Shown piece by piece: positions 50,455-60,151 of a DNA stretch of 64,000 nt. This stretch comes from Sediminibacterium sp. C3 (GTDB taxonomy: Bacteria; Bacteroidota; Bacteroidia; Chitinophagales; Chitinophagaceae). The stretch covers positions 898,219 to 962,218 of the forward strand of contig NZ_KI669560.1 in NCBI RefSeq assembly GCF_000508085.1, written 5' to 3'. Every line of letters starts with the position of its first letter. The first letter of the stretch is position 1. A model generated the notes under the pieces. The model made no database searches. It saw nothing but the letters and a program-made list of their open reading frames with translations, and was not told where the DNA came from. Made by a program: the position numbers and the translations under genes.

Positions 50455-50531
50455 GATAAATTAAAAATTAAAATTAGCATTGTTCTGTTAACCTGAACGT
50501 TTAATAAACTGCAATCAATATTTTTGTGTGG

Positions 50532-51389
50532 ATGCGCAATCGTTTATTTCTAGTAATGGTCTGTTTTTTAAGCATGCAGTGGAATGCTGCACAGCAGGAT
50601 TCAAACCGCCGGATTCAGCAGCCCGCTGAAATAATGCAGGACACATTCCGGATTCCCGCGGATAGCGCATCTGTAGCAGATAGTCTGGCGGCCGACAGTA
50701 TTAACCGGGAGCAGATGGCATTTGAGAAACCAGTTCAATGGATTGATACCAGCACTTACAAAAGAATTGCATATCATCCGTATCTGCCTTTGAATCAAGC
50801 TCCGGTTTTTATGATTGTGGATTATAAGGAGAAGCAGTCTAAGGATGCATTGTTCTACACGGTACTTTTTTTAGTATTCATGTTGGGTTTTATAAAAAAC
50901 GTTTTTCCAAAATATTTTCAGAATCTTTTCCGTTTGTTTTTTCAGACATCTTTAAGACAGAAACAAACCAAGGATCAATTGGAACAGGATGGACAGGCTT
51001 CTCTTTTGATTAACCTGTTTTTTCTTTTGTCTGCGGGTTTGTTTATTACTTTAATGATTCAGCACTACCGATGGCTGGATATGCCCTATTGGATACTGTA
51101 TGCTTATTCAACGGCAGTACTGGCAATTATTTATTTTGGAAAATACCTGTTTGTTTCCTTTGCTGGCTGGGTCTTTAATAATAGTCAGTCGGCATCTTCC
51201 TACTTATTTCTTGTGGCTGTGGTCAACCGTATCATGGGGGTGGTCTTGCTCCCCCTTATTGTGGTAATGGCTTTTGCAGAAGCACCCATTGCCGTTATTG
51301 CCCTCACCATTTCTTTCGGTGTTGTAACATTGTTATTTTTTACCGTTATATTGTCTCATTTGGTTTGCTTAGGTCTGAGTTACAGGTGA
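50532..51389 (+). CDS. DUF4271 membrane protein
   Basis: A 285-residue Bacteroidota-specific protein with a signal-like N-terminus, a periplasmic stretch (about 25-110) and seven to eight membrane helices in the C-terminal half (NLFFLLSAGLFITLMI; LVAVVNRIMGVVLLPLIVVM). The function is unknown. Start ATG 50532 was preferred to GTG 50526 because TATTTTTG (50519-50526) looks like the -7 promoter box. It precedes hemD, a common order in the phylum. Confidence 0.82.
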   Translation: MRNRLFLVMVCFLSMQWNAAQQDSNRRIQQPAEIMQDTFRIPADSASVADSLAADSINREQMAFEKPVQWIDTSTYKRIAYHPYLPLNQAPVFMIVDYKEKQSKDALFYTVLFLVFMLGFIKNVFPKYFQNLFRLFFQTSLRQKQTKDQLEQDGQASLLINLFFLLSAGLFITLMIQHYRWLDMPYWILYAYSTAVLAIIYFGKYLFVSFAGWVFNNSQSASSYLFLVAVVNRIMGVVLLPLIVVMAFAEAPIAVIALTISFGVVTLLFFTVILSHLVCLGLSYR

Positions 51390-51508
51390 ATCCTTTTCAT
51401 TTTTTCCTTTACCTTTGCGCTGTAGAAATTTTACCAATGGCCTTGATTTATAAGCTGTTGGTTGAAAATTTAGGCTGATATTTTACAATTGCAAAACACA
51501 GAGCAAGC

Positions 51509-52450
51509 ATGAGCAAAAACGGGGCTAAGCAAGGCGTAAATGCAAGACCAGCCAGGAAGATTCTGATTTCACAGCCCAAACCTGAGAGTGAGCGTTCGCC
51601 TTACTTCGATTTGGAGCGGAAATACAATGTTGAACTGGTATTCCACCCTTTTATTGTACTGGAAGGCATTCCTGCCAGAGAATTCAGGAAACAGAAAATA
51701 GACGTGCAGCAATACACGGCCATCATTTTTACCAGTCGAAATGCGATTGACCATTTTTTCAGGATGTCAGAAGAATTAAAGCTAAGTATTGCTCAGGATA
51801 CCAAATATTTCTGCATTACTGAAGCGGTTGCCTTGTATTTGCAAAAATTCATTTTGTATAGAAAACGCAAGGTTTTCTACGGAGCAGATGGGACTAATAA
51901 AAGTATGCTTGATGTAATCAATAAGCATAAGGAAGCTGAAAAATTCCTTTATGTATGCAGTGAGAACCAACAGGATAATGAAATCTGCGGCTGGTTAAAA
52001 AACAATCACTGTGATTTTCAGCTGGCTTATATGTACAGAAGCATCAGTAACGATATCAAGCCCGTATTGCAGAAGAACGACTACGATATGATTTGCCTTT
52101 TTACACCAAGCGGAGTAAAAAGCCTTTTGGATAATTTCCCTGATTTTAAACAGAATGGAACTGTATTTACAGCATTTGGTAACAACACTTCCAAAGCGGT
52201 AGTGGATGCTGGTTTTGAACTTCAGATTCAGGTTCCTAGTCCTCAAAGGCCCAGTATGGTTGCTGCCCTGGACTTATTTTTAGCGAATCCACCTGCAGAA
52301 AAAACAGCCCAGAAAGTGCCTGGAATATCATCCGTTAAGTCTTCTTCCAGACCAGCAGGCAAGGCTATAGATAAGCCAGCTGTTAAATCAGCCAAACCCG
52401 CTGCCAAAAAGAGTGCAGTGAAAACGCCCCTTAAATCTGTTAAAAAATAA
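51509..52450 (+). CDS. hemD: Uroporphyrinogen-III synthase
   Basis: Cyclises hydroxymethylbilane in heme and corrin synthesis. The HemD fold occupies residues 15-250 (KILISQPKPES; IIFTSRNAIDHFF; CLFTPSGVKSLL; FTAFGNNTSKAV). An extra Lys/Ala/Pro/Ser-rich tail of about 55 residues follows, which is basic and probably disordered. The sequence diverges from enterobacterial HemD, as expected. A terminator lies directly after the stop. Confidence 0.88.
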   Translation: MSKNGAKQGVNARPARKILISQPKPESERSPYFDLERKYNVELVFHPFIVLEGIPAREFRKQKIDVQQYTAIIFTSRNAIDHFFRMSEELKLSIAQDTKYFCITEAVALYLQKFILYRKRKVFYGADGTNKSMLDVINKHKEAEKFLYVCSENQQDNEICGWLKNNHCDFQLAYMYRSISNDIKPVLQKNDYDMICLFTPSGVKSLLDNFPDFKQNGTVFTAFGNNTSKAVVDAGFELQIQVPSPQRPSMVAALDLFLANPPAEKTAQKVPGISSVKSSSRPAGKAIDKPAVKSAKPAAKKSAVKTPLKSVKK

Positions 52451-52456
52451 ATATAT

Positions 52457-52482
52457 AAAACCCCTCAAATGAGGGGTTTTTT
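52457..52482 (+). terminator. Rho-independent terminator after hemD
   Basis: AAAACCCCTC and GAGGGGTTTT pair around AAAT, followed by a T run. It separates hemD from the gld operon. Bases 52483-52689 contain no gene. Confidence 0.85.
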
Positions 52483-52689
52483 GTTGGTTGTTCAGGCAAC
52501 ATTTCGTCTTTTTTTTCGTTCTAATTTATCTTTAGCAATTATGTAACAACTTTATAAGTAATTTGCCTTTGACAGGCCCTATGAACAAAACCTATTTAGT
52601 TGAACTTAATTAGTTATTATTGATTGTAAAATTTACTTAAAAACCATTTGATACAGTACATTTTAATCGTGCTCAGTCATTTGAAACAA

Positions 52690-52697
52690 TATATTTG
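52690..52697 (+). promoter_or_regulatory. -7 box of the gldKLMN promoter
   Basis: TATATTTG matches TAnnTTTG 25 bases before the chosen gldK ATG. No strong -33 TTTG is seen at the usual distance. The box overlaps an alternative TTG start at 52695 and so argues against it. Confidence 0.5.
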
Positions 52698-52721
52698 CTC
52701 CTGTCAAAATCAATTGTGGTC

Positions 52722-54005
52722 ATGAATAGACATTTTTATTGGGTTGTAACGGCAATTTGTGCGTTAACGGTCACTTCCTGTAACTTGTTTAAAAGCAAGG
52801 GAGGAAAGGGTTTGCCAGACGATGGCCAGCTTCATGGTGTGGCTCCTGCTGCCAAACAAAACATGAATGCACCAAGAAATATGGTGTATATCCAGCCGGG
52901 TACTTTTCATATGGGACCCAGCGATGAGGATATCAGCTACCAATATACTACCCGTAACAGACAGGTTTCTATACCTGGATTCTGGATGGATGCCACAGAA
53001 ATCACGAATGACCAATACCGTCAGTTTGTGAACTGGGTCAGAGATTCACTTTCTTTCAAAATATTATTTGGACAAGGAATCAATAAGGAAGATGATACCA
53101 TGGCGGTTGATTGGGCAAAAGTTAAAACCATCAAGTGGGACAGAAAAACAGTTGAACAGCTAAATGAACTGAATCTGGCACCAGACAACAGATTATATGG
53201 TAAGCCTGAAATTGATCCTGATAAATTGGTTTACCGTGTTGAATATTTTGATTTGGCTGAAGCTGCTAAAAGAGAGAACGCCGGGCAGCCCAGAAAGAAC
53301 TTTATTGTAAAGAGAAACCAGAAAGTATATCCTGATACCCTGGTTTGGATGAGAGATTTCTCTTATTCATACAATGAACCAATGACCAAGCGTTATTTTT
53401 CTCACCCTTCATTTGGGAATTATCCAGTGGTTGGGGTAACCTGGAAACAGGCAATGGCTTTTTGTAGCTGGAGAACGCATTATCAGAATGCTTACCTCGC
53501 CAAAAGGAATTTGGCATACGATGGAGACTACCGTTTGCCTTCAGAAGCAGAATGGGAATACGCTGCAAGAGGTGGACGAACCAACTCAATGTTTCCATGG
53601 GGTAACTATTATACACGTAATAAGAAAGGCTGTTTGTTAGCCAACTTTAAGCCCGGAAGAGGAAATTATGCAGAAGACGGCGGATTCTACACAGTTAAAG
53701 CAGATGCTTACTGGCCCAATGATTATGGCTTATATAATATGAGCGGAAATGTTGCGGAATGGACGGGCTCTTATTTTTATGAAGGGTCTTATAATTTCTT
53801 GTCTGATATGAGTCCGGATGTTCGTTATGATGCTAAAGACTCTGATCGCCCCCGTGAAAAGCGTAAGGTTATCAGAGGTGGTTCCTGGAAAGATACACAG
53901 TATCAGATTCAGGTTAGCACACGTAACTACGAGTATCAGGATACAGCAAAATCTTATATCGGTTTCCGTTGCGTAATCGATTTGGCTCCTAAAATGAAAA
54001 AATAA
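52722..54005 (+). CDS. gldK: Gliding motility/type IX secretion lipoprotein GldK
   Basis: Outer membrane lipoprotein of the T9SS trans-envelope ring (GldK/PorK with GldN/PorN). 427 residues from ATG 52722. A type II signal peptide (LTVTSC, cysteine near residue 20) precedes the formylglycine-generating-enzyme-like sulfatase-modifying domain (MVYIQPGTFHMGPSDED ... RLPSEAEWEYAARGG ... GFRCV). The proposed start is supported by the upstream promoter box. It opens the gldK-L-M-N operon. Confidence 0.95.
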   Translation: MNRHFYWVVTAICALTVTSCNLFKSKGGKGLPDDGQLHGVAPAAKQNMNAPRNMVYIQPGTFHMGPSDEDISYQYTTRNRQVSIPGFWMDATEITNDQYRQFVNWVRDSLSFKILFGQGINKEDDTMAVDWAKVKTIKWDRKTVEQLNELNLAPDNRLYGKPEIDPDKLVYRVEYFDLAEAAKRENAGQPRKNFIVKRNQKVYPDTLVWMRDFSYSYNEPMTKRYFSHPSFGNYPVVGVTWKQAMAFCSWRTHYQNAYLAKRNLAYDGDYRLPSEAEWEYAARGGRTNSMFPWGNYYTRNKKGCLLANFKPGRGNYAEDGGFYTVKADAYWPNDYGLYNMSGNVAEWTGSYFYEGSYNFLSDMSPDVRYDAKDSDRPREKRKVIRGGSWKDTQYQIQVSTRNYEYQDTAKSYIGFRCVIDLAPKMKK

Positions 54006-54028
54006 AATAAACTACAAAAAATACAATT

Positions 54029-54772
54029 ATGGCTTCAGGTGTTTCTCCTACAGTTAATCGCGCGGTAAACGTTGTTGTATCTCTTGGTGCTGCCGTGGTG
54101 ATTTTTGGTGCAATGGCAAAAATCCTTCACCTTTCTTGGGCCGACTGGGCACTAAAAATTGGTTTAACAACTGAGGCATTGATTTTCATTATCTATGCCA
54201 TTTTACCTCCTCCGGATATGGGTGCACCAGTAGTAGTTTCAGATTCTGGTAACCCTGCATTAAAAAGCATGGAGAAAATGCTGGCAGAAGCGGATATCAC
54301 TCCTGCAAATCTTGGAAAATTAAGTGAAGGCTTTAAGAAGCTGGGAACTACCGTAGAGAAAATGGGCGAAATCAGTGATGTAGTAAAGTCTACCGGCGAT
54401 TTCAGTGCCAATTCAAAAGCAGCCGCAACTGCATTGGGTTCTGTAGCTACCGCTGTAAACGGTGCAGTACATTCCTTGTCTAGTTTTGAAGCTGCTGCAG
54501 AAAGCAATAAGCAGTTCCATTTACAGGTTCAGGGATTAACCAAAAATCTTTCTTCCTTAAATACCATTTACGAGTTGGAATTACAGGAAAGCAATAATCA
54601 TTTAAAGGCGTTGAATCAGTTCTATGGTAAATTATCAGCTGCTTCTGAAGCGATGAACAGCACAGCGGAAGATGCACAGAGAGCCAAGGAACAAATTGCA
54701 GCATTGGCTACCAATCTTAGCAAATTAAATCAGGTGTATGGCAATATGCTTACTGCAATGCAAGGCAGATAA
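54029..54772 (+). CDS. gldL: Gliding motility/T9SS motor protein GldL
   Basis: A 247-residue inner membrane protein forming the proton-driven T9SS motor with GldM. Two transmembrane helices (VVVSLGAAVVIFGAMAKIL and LTTEALIFIIYAIL, residues about 16-60) are followed by a cytoplasmic coiled region. A conserved charged residue (E49 in the second helix) is placed as in the motor's proton site. 23 bases after gldK. Confidence 0.94.
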   Translation: MASGVSPTVNRAVNVVVSLGAAVVIFGAMAKILHLSWADWALKIGLTTEALIFIIYAILPPPDMGAPVVVSDSGNPALKSMEKMLAEADITPANLGKLSEGFKKLGTTVEKMGEISDVVKSTGDFSANSKAAATALGSVATAVNGAVHSLSSFEAAAESNKQFHLQVQGLTKNLSSLNTIYELELQESNNHLKALNQFYGKLSAASEAMNSTAEDAQRAKEQIAALATNLSKLNQVYGNMLTAMQGR

Positions 54773-54820
54773 TTGTTTTGGAATAAAATTGAACAACGCA
54801 TTTAGATAAATAAAAATAGT

Positions 54821-56362
54821 ATGGCATTACCTAAGGAACCGCGGCAGAAGATGATTAACATGATGTATCTCGTGTTAACAGCTTTGCTTGCACTAAACGT
54901 TTCTTCAGAAATATTGAATGCTTTTAAAACCGTAGACAAGAGTCTGATGACGGCGACCGGAGTAGCGGAAAAAAAGAATTCTGAAATTTTTAAATCATTC
55001 CAGAAAAAAGTTGAAGATCCTACTACAAGAGAGAAAGCTGAAATCTGGTTACCCAAGGCACAGAAAGCAAAAGCACTATCTGATGAAGTATACAATTACA
55101 TCGAGGCATTGAAAGCTGAGTTAAAAAAAGAAGCCGGTCTTAAAATGGTAGATGGTAAGGAAGATTTTAAGGAAGATGATCTGGATGCAGCAACCCGTTT
55201 GTTTATTTCCGCACCTCCAACCGGAAAGGCAAAAGGAAAAGAATTGTACGACAAGTTGAAGAATTTTAAAGACCAGTTATTGGCTATTGACCCGGAAATG
55301 AAAGCAGATATTGCCGCCAATCTTCCCTTGGATTTGCCAGAGGTAAAATCTGAAAAAGATAAGGAAGAATGGGCTTATACCTTCTTTCATATGACACCAA
55401 CTGTTGCAGCCATTACTATACTAAGTAAGTTTCAGAACGATATTAAAAACAGTGAATCAGAAGCGGTTGAATATTGTCACAAAGAAATCGGAGAAGTTGA
55501 ATTGGTGTATGACCAGTTTCAGGCGATTGCCAATGCAAATGCCAGTTACATCATGCCGGGAGAAGAAATTATCATTAACGCTGGTGTGGGTGCTTTCAAT
55601 AGCGCTTCTCAACCCAAGGTTTCTGTAGACGGTGCATCTGCTACTCCTACAGCAGACGGTTCTTTTGAATATAAGTTCAGACCCAATGCTAGTGGCTCAA
55701 AGAATGTAACAATTTCCTTTGTGAAGCCAGACGGTACAACCGCATCAGTTACCAAGGAAATTAAATACACCGTAGGTGTTCCTTCGGGATTAGTTGTATC
55801 TACTGACAAAACCAGGGTATTCTATCAGGGCTTAGAAAATCCATTGAGTGTTACAGGTGGAAGCGGTGACGAGAAAGTGAGTGTAAATGTGGAAGGAGCC
55901 GGCATTAGCTATCGTAAAGCCGGTCCTGGTCAATATATTGTTACTGCCTCAAATTTAGGTTCTGCTACAGTTATTGCTACCGATGGCAAAAACAGCCAGC
56001 GCATTGTGATACCTGTTAAGCGTGTTCCGAATCCAATGGCATCCGTTGGTGGTAAATCTGGTGGTCCCATTGCAGCCAATGCATTTAGAGTACAACGTGG
56101 GGTAGTTGCTGAATTAAAAGACTTTGTATTTGAAGGAGTAAAATATGAAGTTGTTTCTTTTACCCTTATTTGTACTGGAAGAGGATTTGAAGAAAGCGGA
56201 TTTGGTATTGCGGAGGTTTCAGGTGCTTATTTTAATGCAGAAGCCAAAGCCTTACTAAACAGATGTCAAGCTGGTTCAACAGTAGTGATTGACGAAATTA
56301 AAGTAAGCGGACCCGGTGGTACCCGCTTATTGGATCAAAATATTTCATTTACCTTACAATAA
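54821..56362 (+). CDS. gldM: Gliding motility/T9SS motor protein GldM
   Basis: A 513-residue protein. One N-terminal transmembrane helix (MINMMYLVLTALLALNVSSEILNAF region, residues 11-30) pairs with GldL. A long periplasmic shaft of helical and immunoglobulin-like domains (D1-D4) follows. It transmits motor torque to the GldKN ring. The full domain set appears present. 48 bases after gldL. Confidence 0.94.
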   Translation: MALPKEPRQKMINMMYLVLTALLALNVSSEILNAFKTVDKSLMTATGVAEKKNSEIFKSFQKKVEDPTTREKAEIWLPKAQKAKALSDEVYNYIEALKAELKKEAGLKMVDGKEDFKEDDLDAATRLFISAPPTGKAKGKELYDKLKNFKDQLLAIDPEMKADIAANLPLDLPEVKSEKDKEEWAYTFFHMTPTVAAITILSKFQNDIKNSESEAVEYCHKEIGEVELVYDQFQAIANANASYIMPGEEIIINAGVGAFNSASQPKVSVDGASATPTADGSFEYKFRPNASGSKNVTISFVKPDGTTASVTKEIKYTVGVPSGLVVSTDKTRVFYQGLENPLSVTGGSGDEKVSVNVEGAGISYRKAGPGQYIVTASNLGSATVIATDGKNSQRIVIPVKRVPNPMASVGGKSGGPIAANAFRVQRGVVAELKDFVFEGVKYEVVSFTLICTGRGFEESGFGIAEVSGAYFNAEAKALLNRCQAGSTVVIDEIKVSGPGGTRLLDQNISFTLQ

Positions 56363-56370
56363 GTGTGTGT

Positions 56371-57486
56371 ATGAAAAAGATGGTATATGCAGGATGGTTA
56401 ATGGGTTTGGCATTGGTTGTTTCAACTGGTTTAATGGCTCAGTCTAAGTACAAGAAACCTGCCCCTAAAAAACCAGCAACAACAAATAAAACGGCAGCAG
56501 CTAAAAATGCGGTTAACCAGGTTAATCCGGCTGCTGATACCACAATAACACCCAATAATAATATTAGTGGTACATCCCGATACAGAAACAGCAACAATAC
56601 AGCTCTTGGCACAAACAATACAACCGTAACAACCAATAATCCATCTGCACCTGTTACATACAGTTATGACACTACTGTACAGGGTGGGTTTGGTGCTAAA
56701 CCGGAAGTTTCTTTAAGAAACAACTATGCTATGCTGAGAACACAGGTTAGAGATCGTAAACCATTGGAATACGAAGATCTTCGTGAAGACGATGCTGTAT
56801 TTAGTCATTTTATCTGGAGAGAGATTGACGCAAGAGAAAAAATGAACCAGTCATTTATGTATCCTGCACAGGATGACAATGGCGACCAGCGATTCTTTTC
56901 TTTGTTATTGAGCGCAATTAAGAATGACAGCGTGGTTGCTTTCTCTTCCGATAACGATCGTTTTACCAAGCCATTGACTACCGCACAGGTATTGGCCATG
57001 GTGGAAGGAGGGTTGGATACAGTTGATGTAACAGATCCTGCTACCGGTGCAGTTGAAAAAGTAATTACCAAGAAACCCAAATTTAGTCCTGATAGTGTGT
57101 ACACTTTCAGAATTAAGGAGCAGGTAATCTTCGATAAGGAAGCGAGTCGTATGTTTACTAGAATTCTGGGTATTGCACCAATTGCAAAACAAGTGGTAGC
57201 TGGCAAGTCAATGCCAAGGGTTTTATTCTGGGTTTATTATCCGGATATCAGAGCCTCTTTAACCAAATTTGATGTATACAATCCTAAAAATATTGCAGCC
57301 AGAATGACTTGGGAGGAACTGTTCGAAAGCCGCTTTTTTAGTAGCTATATCATAAAAAGCACTATTAATAATCCTGGCGACAAGTCTTTAAGTGCATTTA
57401 TAAAAGATCCATTGTTCAGATTACTGGAGGGTGAGAATATCAAATCAAAAATCATGAATTATGAACAGGACCTTTGGGCTTATTAA
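56371..57486 (+). CDS. gldN: Gliding motility/T9SS protein GldN
   Basis: A 371-residue periplasmic protein that binds GldK in the T9SS ring. Signal peptide (MVYAGWLMGLALVVSTGLMAQ), then a Lys/Pro/Ala- and Asn/Thr-rich linker (about 25-100), then the GldN core (YEDLREDDAVFSHFIWREID; FWVYYPDIRASL; WEELFESRFFSSYI). ATG 56371 is preferred to GTG 56365. Last gene of the operon. Confidence 0.93.
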   Translation: MKKMVYAGWLMGLALVVSTGLMAQSKYKKPAPKKPATTNKTAAAKNAVNQVNPAADTTITPNNNISGTSRYRNSNNTALGTNNTTVTTNNPSAPVTYSYDTTVQGGFGAKPEVSLRNNYAMLRTQVRDRKPLEYEDLREDDAVFSHFIWREIDAREKMNQSFMYPAQDDNGDQRFFSLLLSAIKNDSVVAFSSDNDRFTKPLTTAQVLAMVEGGLDTVDVTDPATGAVEKVITKKPKFSPDSVYTFRIKEQVIFDKEASRMFTRILGIAPIAKQVVAGKSMPRVLFWVYYPDIRASLTKFDVYNPKNIAARMTWEELFESRFFSSYIIKSTINNPGDKSLSAFIKDPLFRLLEGENIKSKIMNYEQDLWAY

Positions 57487-57527
57487 GAAAGCAAAAGGCT
57501 GATAGTAAAGTAACCGATCTTATATAT

Positions 57528-57551
57528 TGGGGGCCTCAAGCCCCCATTTTT
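57528..57551 (+). terminator. Terminator of the gld operon
   Basis: TGGGGGC and GCCCCCA pair around CTCAA and are followed by a T run. Bases 57552-57698 hold no gene; a second weak GGG/CCC element lies near 57670. Confidence 0.8.
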
Positions 57552-57698
57552 ATGCCCTTAACTTTGTGATTTTCTTTATTCACATCTGTAGGATAAAGTT
57601 TTTTTTATATTTTCTGAGGGATACTGTAATTTCACTCTGGTTTTTCATAGGATATTGGATTTTAAAAACGGGGCTGGATTTCTATCCTGGCCCTTTTT

Positions 57699-59507
57699 TT
57701 ATGCCTTACCTTGAAAATACTTTATCAGTAAAGCTGCCCTGCTTGCACCAATAATAGCTGTTAAAGACTGCTCCGATTGCAACTTAATGTTTTTTACTGA
57801 TTTAAATGTTCTTAGCAATTCTTCAATCGTTGCCTTGCCTATACCAGGAATTTGCTCCAGTTCATTTTTAAATGTTCCTTTAGATCGCTGATTTCTATGA
57901 AAGGTAATTCCAAAACGATGCACTTCGTCCCGAATTCTGCGAACCAGTTTCAATGAATCACTATCCCAGGGAAGTTTAATAGAAGCTTTGTCGCCAGGAA
58001 AAAAGATTTCTTCTTCATTTTTAGCCAATCCAACAACTGTTGTAGAACCTATTAAATCCAAAGAACGAAATGCGTCCAATGCAGCACCCAGCTGCCCTTT
58101 ACCGCCATCAATAATTACCAGCTGAGGAAAGGGATCTTCCGCTTCTTTCAGTCTTTTATATCTTCTGTAAACCACTTCCTTCATGGTGGCAAAATCGTTG
58201 ATGCCTTCCACTGTTTTTACATTGAAACGACGATAATCATTTTTAGACGGTACTCCGTTCTTAAAACATACCATGGCGCTTACCGGGTAAGCTCCCTGAA
58301 AGTTTGAGTTATCAAAACATTCAATATGTAAGGGGGCTTCACTTAATTGTAAATACTGCTGTAATTCGTATAATACTTTTTTCTGTTCCTGCTCTGTCTT
58401 TCCCTCTAGGTGTAATAATTTCTTTTTTCTTAGTTCGGCCTGATAATAAGCAATGTTTTTTAAAGAGAGGTCCAAGAGCTTTCTTTTATCACCAGCTTTA
58501 GGTACAGTGATAATAAGGGAAGAATCCGGATACTCAATAGGGAAAGGCACAATCACTTCCTTGGCCATGCTGTTGAATGTATTCCTTAACTCACCAATCA
58601 CCCATACCAGCACTTCTTCTTCCGTTTCCTCCAGTTTTGTTTCAATTGGTACAGAGTGGGTTTGTACAATGGTTCCGTTCTGCACCATCAGATAATTCAC
58701 ATAAGCTTTATTGTCTTCCTTGGCAATACTGAATACATCCAGGTTGGTCAGGTGTTTGCTCACTACAACAGATGAAGCCTGGTAATTTTCAAGATGTTCA
58801 ATCTTTTTCCGGATCATTTCAGCTTTCTCAAATTCCAGATTCAATGCATGCTGCTGCATTTCCTCTTTGAATTGAGTAATTACTGATCCTAAATTGCCTT
58901 TTAAGATATTTCTCATCTGCAAAATTCCATTCTGATAATCTTCCAGACTTTGTAAGCCTTCGCAAGGTCCTTTGCAGTTGCCAAGATGGTATTCCAGACA
59001 AACTTTAAATTTTCCAGTAGCAATATTTTCTTTGCTCAGATTAAGCTTGCAGGATCTTAATGGAATATATTGTTTTACAAACTCAATGAGTTCTCTCACT
59101 TTTCCTGCAGAAGTAAAAGGGCCAATGTATTCGGAGCCATCATTGATTTTTCTTCTGGTTAAAAAAATCCGGGGGAAGGGTTCCTTTTTTACAATAATAT
59201 ATGGATAGGTTTTGTCATCCTTCAGTTCAATATTGTACTTGGGTTTGTACTCTTTTATCAATGCATTTTCCAATAAAAATGCGTCTTGCTCCGAACCGAC
59301 AATGGTGAATTCAATATTATGGATTCTTTTTACCAATTCATGTGTTTTATATCCAACAAAGGACTTGCTGAAATAAGAGCTGACTCTTTTTCTCAGGCTT
59401 TTTGCTTTACCCACATAAATTAATTCGTGATCCTTGTCAAAATATTTATATACACCAGGGTCCTGCGGTATGGTATGAGCTATTTTCTGAAACGCTTCCT
59501 GGGTCAT
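57699..59507 (-). CDS. uvrC: Excinuclease ABC subunit C
   Basis: Makes the dual incision in nucleotide excision repair with UvrAB. 602 residues. The GIY-YIG domain (DPGVYKYFDKDHELIYVGKAKSL-type start near residue 17), the UVR motif region near 205, the RNase H-like C-terminal nuclease (ECFDNSNFQGAYPV; VIDGGKGQL) and the final helix-hairpin-helix (LEQIPGIGKATIEELL) are all present. Next to it lies a small lipoprotein gene. Confidence 0.96.
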   Translation of the reverse strand: MTQEAFQKIAHTIPQDPGVYKYFDKDHELIYVGKAKSLRKRVSSYFSKSFVGYKTHELVKRIHNIEFTIVGSEQDAFLLENALIKEYKPKYNIELKDDKTYPYIIVKKEPFPRIFLTRRKINDGSEYIGPFTSAGKVRELIEFVKQYIPLRSCKLNLSKENIATGKFKVCLEYHLGNCKGPCEGLQSLEDYQNGILQMRNILKGNLGSVITQFKEEMQQHALNLEFEKAEMIRKKIEHLENYQASSVVVSKHLTNLDVFSIAKEDNKAYVNYLMVQNGTIVQTHSVPIETKLEETEEEVLVWVIGELRNTFNSMAKEVIVPFPIEYPDSSLIITVPKAGDKRKLLDLSLKNIAYYQAELRKKKLLHLEGKTEQEQKKVLYELQQYLQLSEAPLHIECFDNSNFQGAYPVSAMVCFKNGVPSKNDYRRFNVKTVEGINDFATMKEVVYRRYKRLKEAEDPFPQLVIIDGGKGQLGAALDAFRSLDLIGSTTVVGLAKNEEEIFFPGDKASIKLPWDSDSLKLVRRIRDEVHRFGITFHRNQRSKGTFKNELEQIPGIGKATIEELLRTFKSVKNIKLQSEQSLTAIIGASRAALLIKYFQGKA

Positions 59508-59508
59508 T

Positions 59509-60123
59509 TTATGGCCTTTTTTTCCATTGAATAGTATGACTGCTTTGCCAAATTAATGTCTTTCCTTTATTGATAGACTTGGCTATGGTTAACTGCTTTC
59601 CCGCTGTCCAACTATATTGAACTGTTATGATATTTTCTTCTTCTTTGGATATAACCCTTATGAACAATCTTTTGGGTAGATTGGTTTGTTCATGCAAAAG
59701 CAAATTAATGTTTTTAATGTCTGCTTTTTCAGAATGATAGTTGATGGTATAACTTTCTGTACCCAAATCCTGGAAAACAGTCTCTTTGTATAAGTGCTTG
59801 TTTTTTGAAAACCAAACAGCTGAATTGTTTATTTCAGTGGCAGCCGATATAAACTCATCTTTTGTTAGCTGTTTAGTACTATTGATATTTTTTGCAAGTA
59901 CAGTATCTCCGCTTTCTTGCAATTTCGTCTCTGTAATAATAAAATCTCTGAGGTCTACATATTGAATTTCATCTTGAATAAACTTTTCAATTGGATAGAA
60001 CTTTGCTGTATCTGACAATGCAGTTTTCTTCTCTCTTAAACTGTTGGTCTTGCTTTTACAGGACACTAAACCGATAAACGTAAGTATCACAACCCATCCA
60101 TAAAATGAAGACAGCAATTTCAT
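59509..60123 (-). CDS. Lipoprotein of unknown function
   Basis: A 204-residue protein with a lipoprotein signal (VILTFIGLVSC, cysteine at 22). The mature domain has polar/aromatic alternation (YIEFTITETKLQESGD-like parts) and no recognised motif. Located between uvrC and the beta-barrel gene on the same strand; probable operon with the latter (28-base gap). Envelope role inferred. Confidence 0.65.
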   Translation of the reverse strand: MKLLSSFYGWVVILTFIGLVSCKSKTNSLREKKTALSDTAKFYPIEKFIQDEIQYVDLRDFIITETKLQESGDTVLAKNINSTKQLTKDEFISAATEINNSAVWFSKNKHLYKETVFQDLGTESYTINYHSEKADIKNINLLLHEQTNLPKRLFIRVISKEEENIITVQYSWTAGKQLTIAKSINKGKTLIWQSSHTIQWKKRP

Positions 60124-60151
60124 GCTGCAAAGCTATCCAAAATCAACTATA

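Noticed and set aside
52695-52721. Earlier TTG start for gldK
   Set aside because: It overlaps a TAnnTTTG promoter box and would place nine extra residues before a normal lipoprotein signal peptide.
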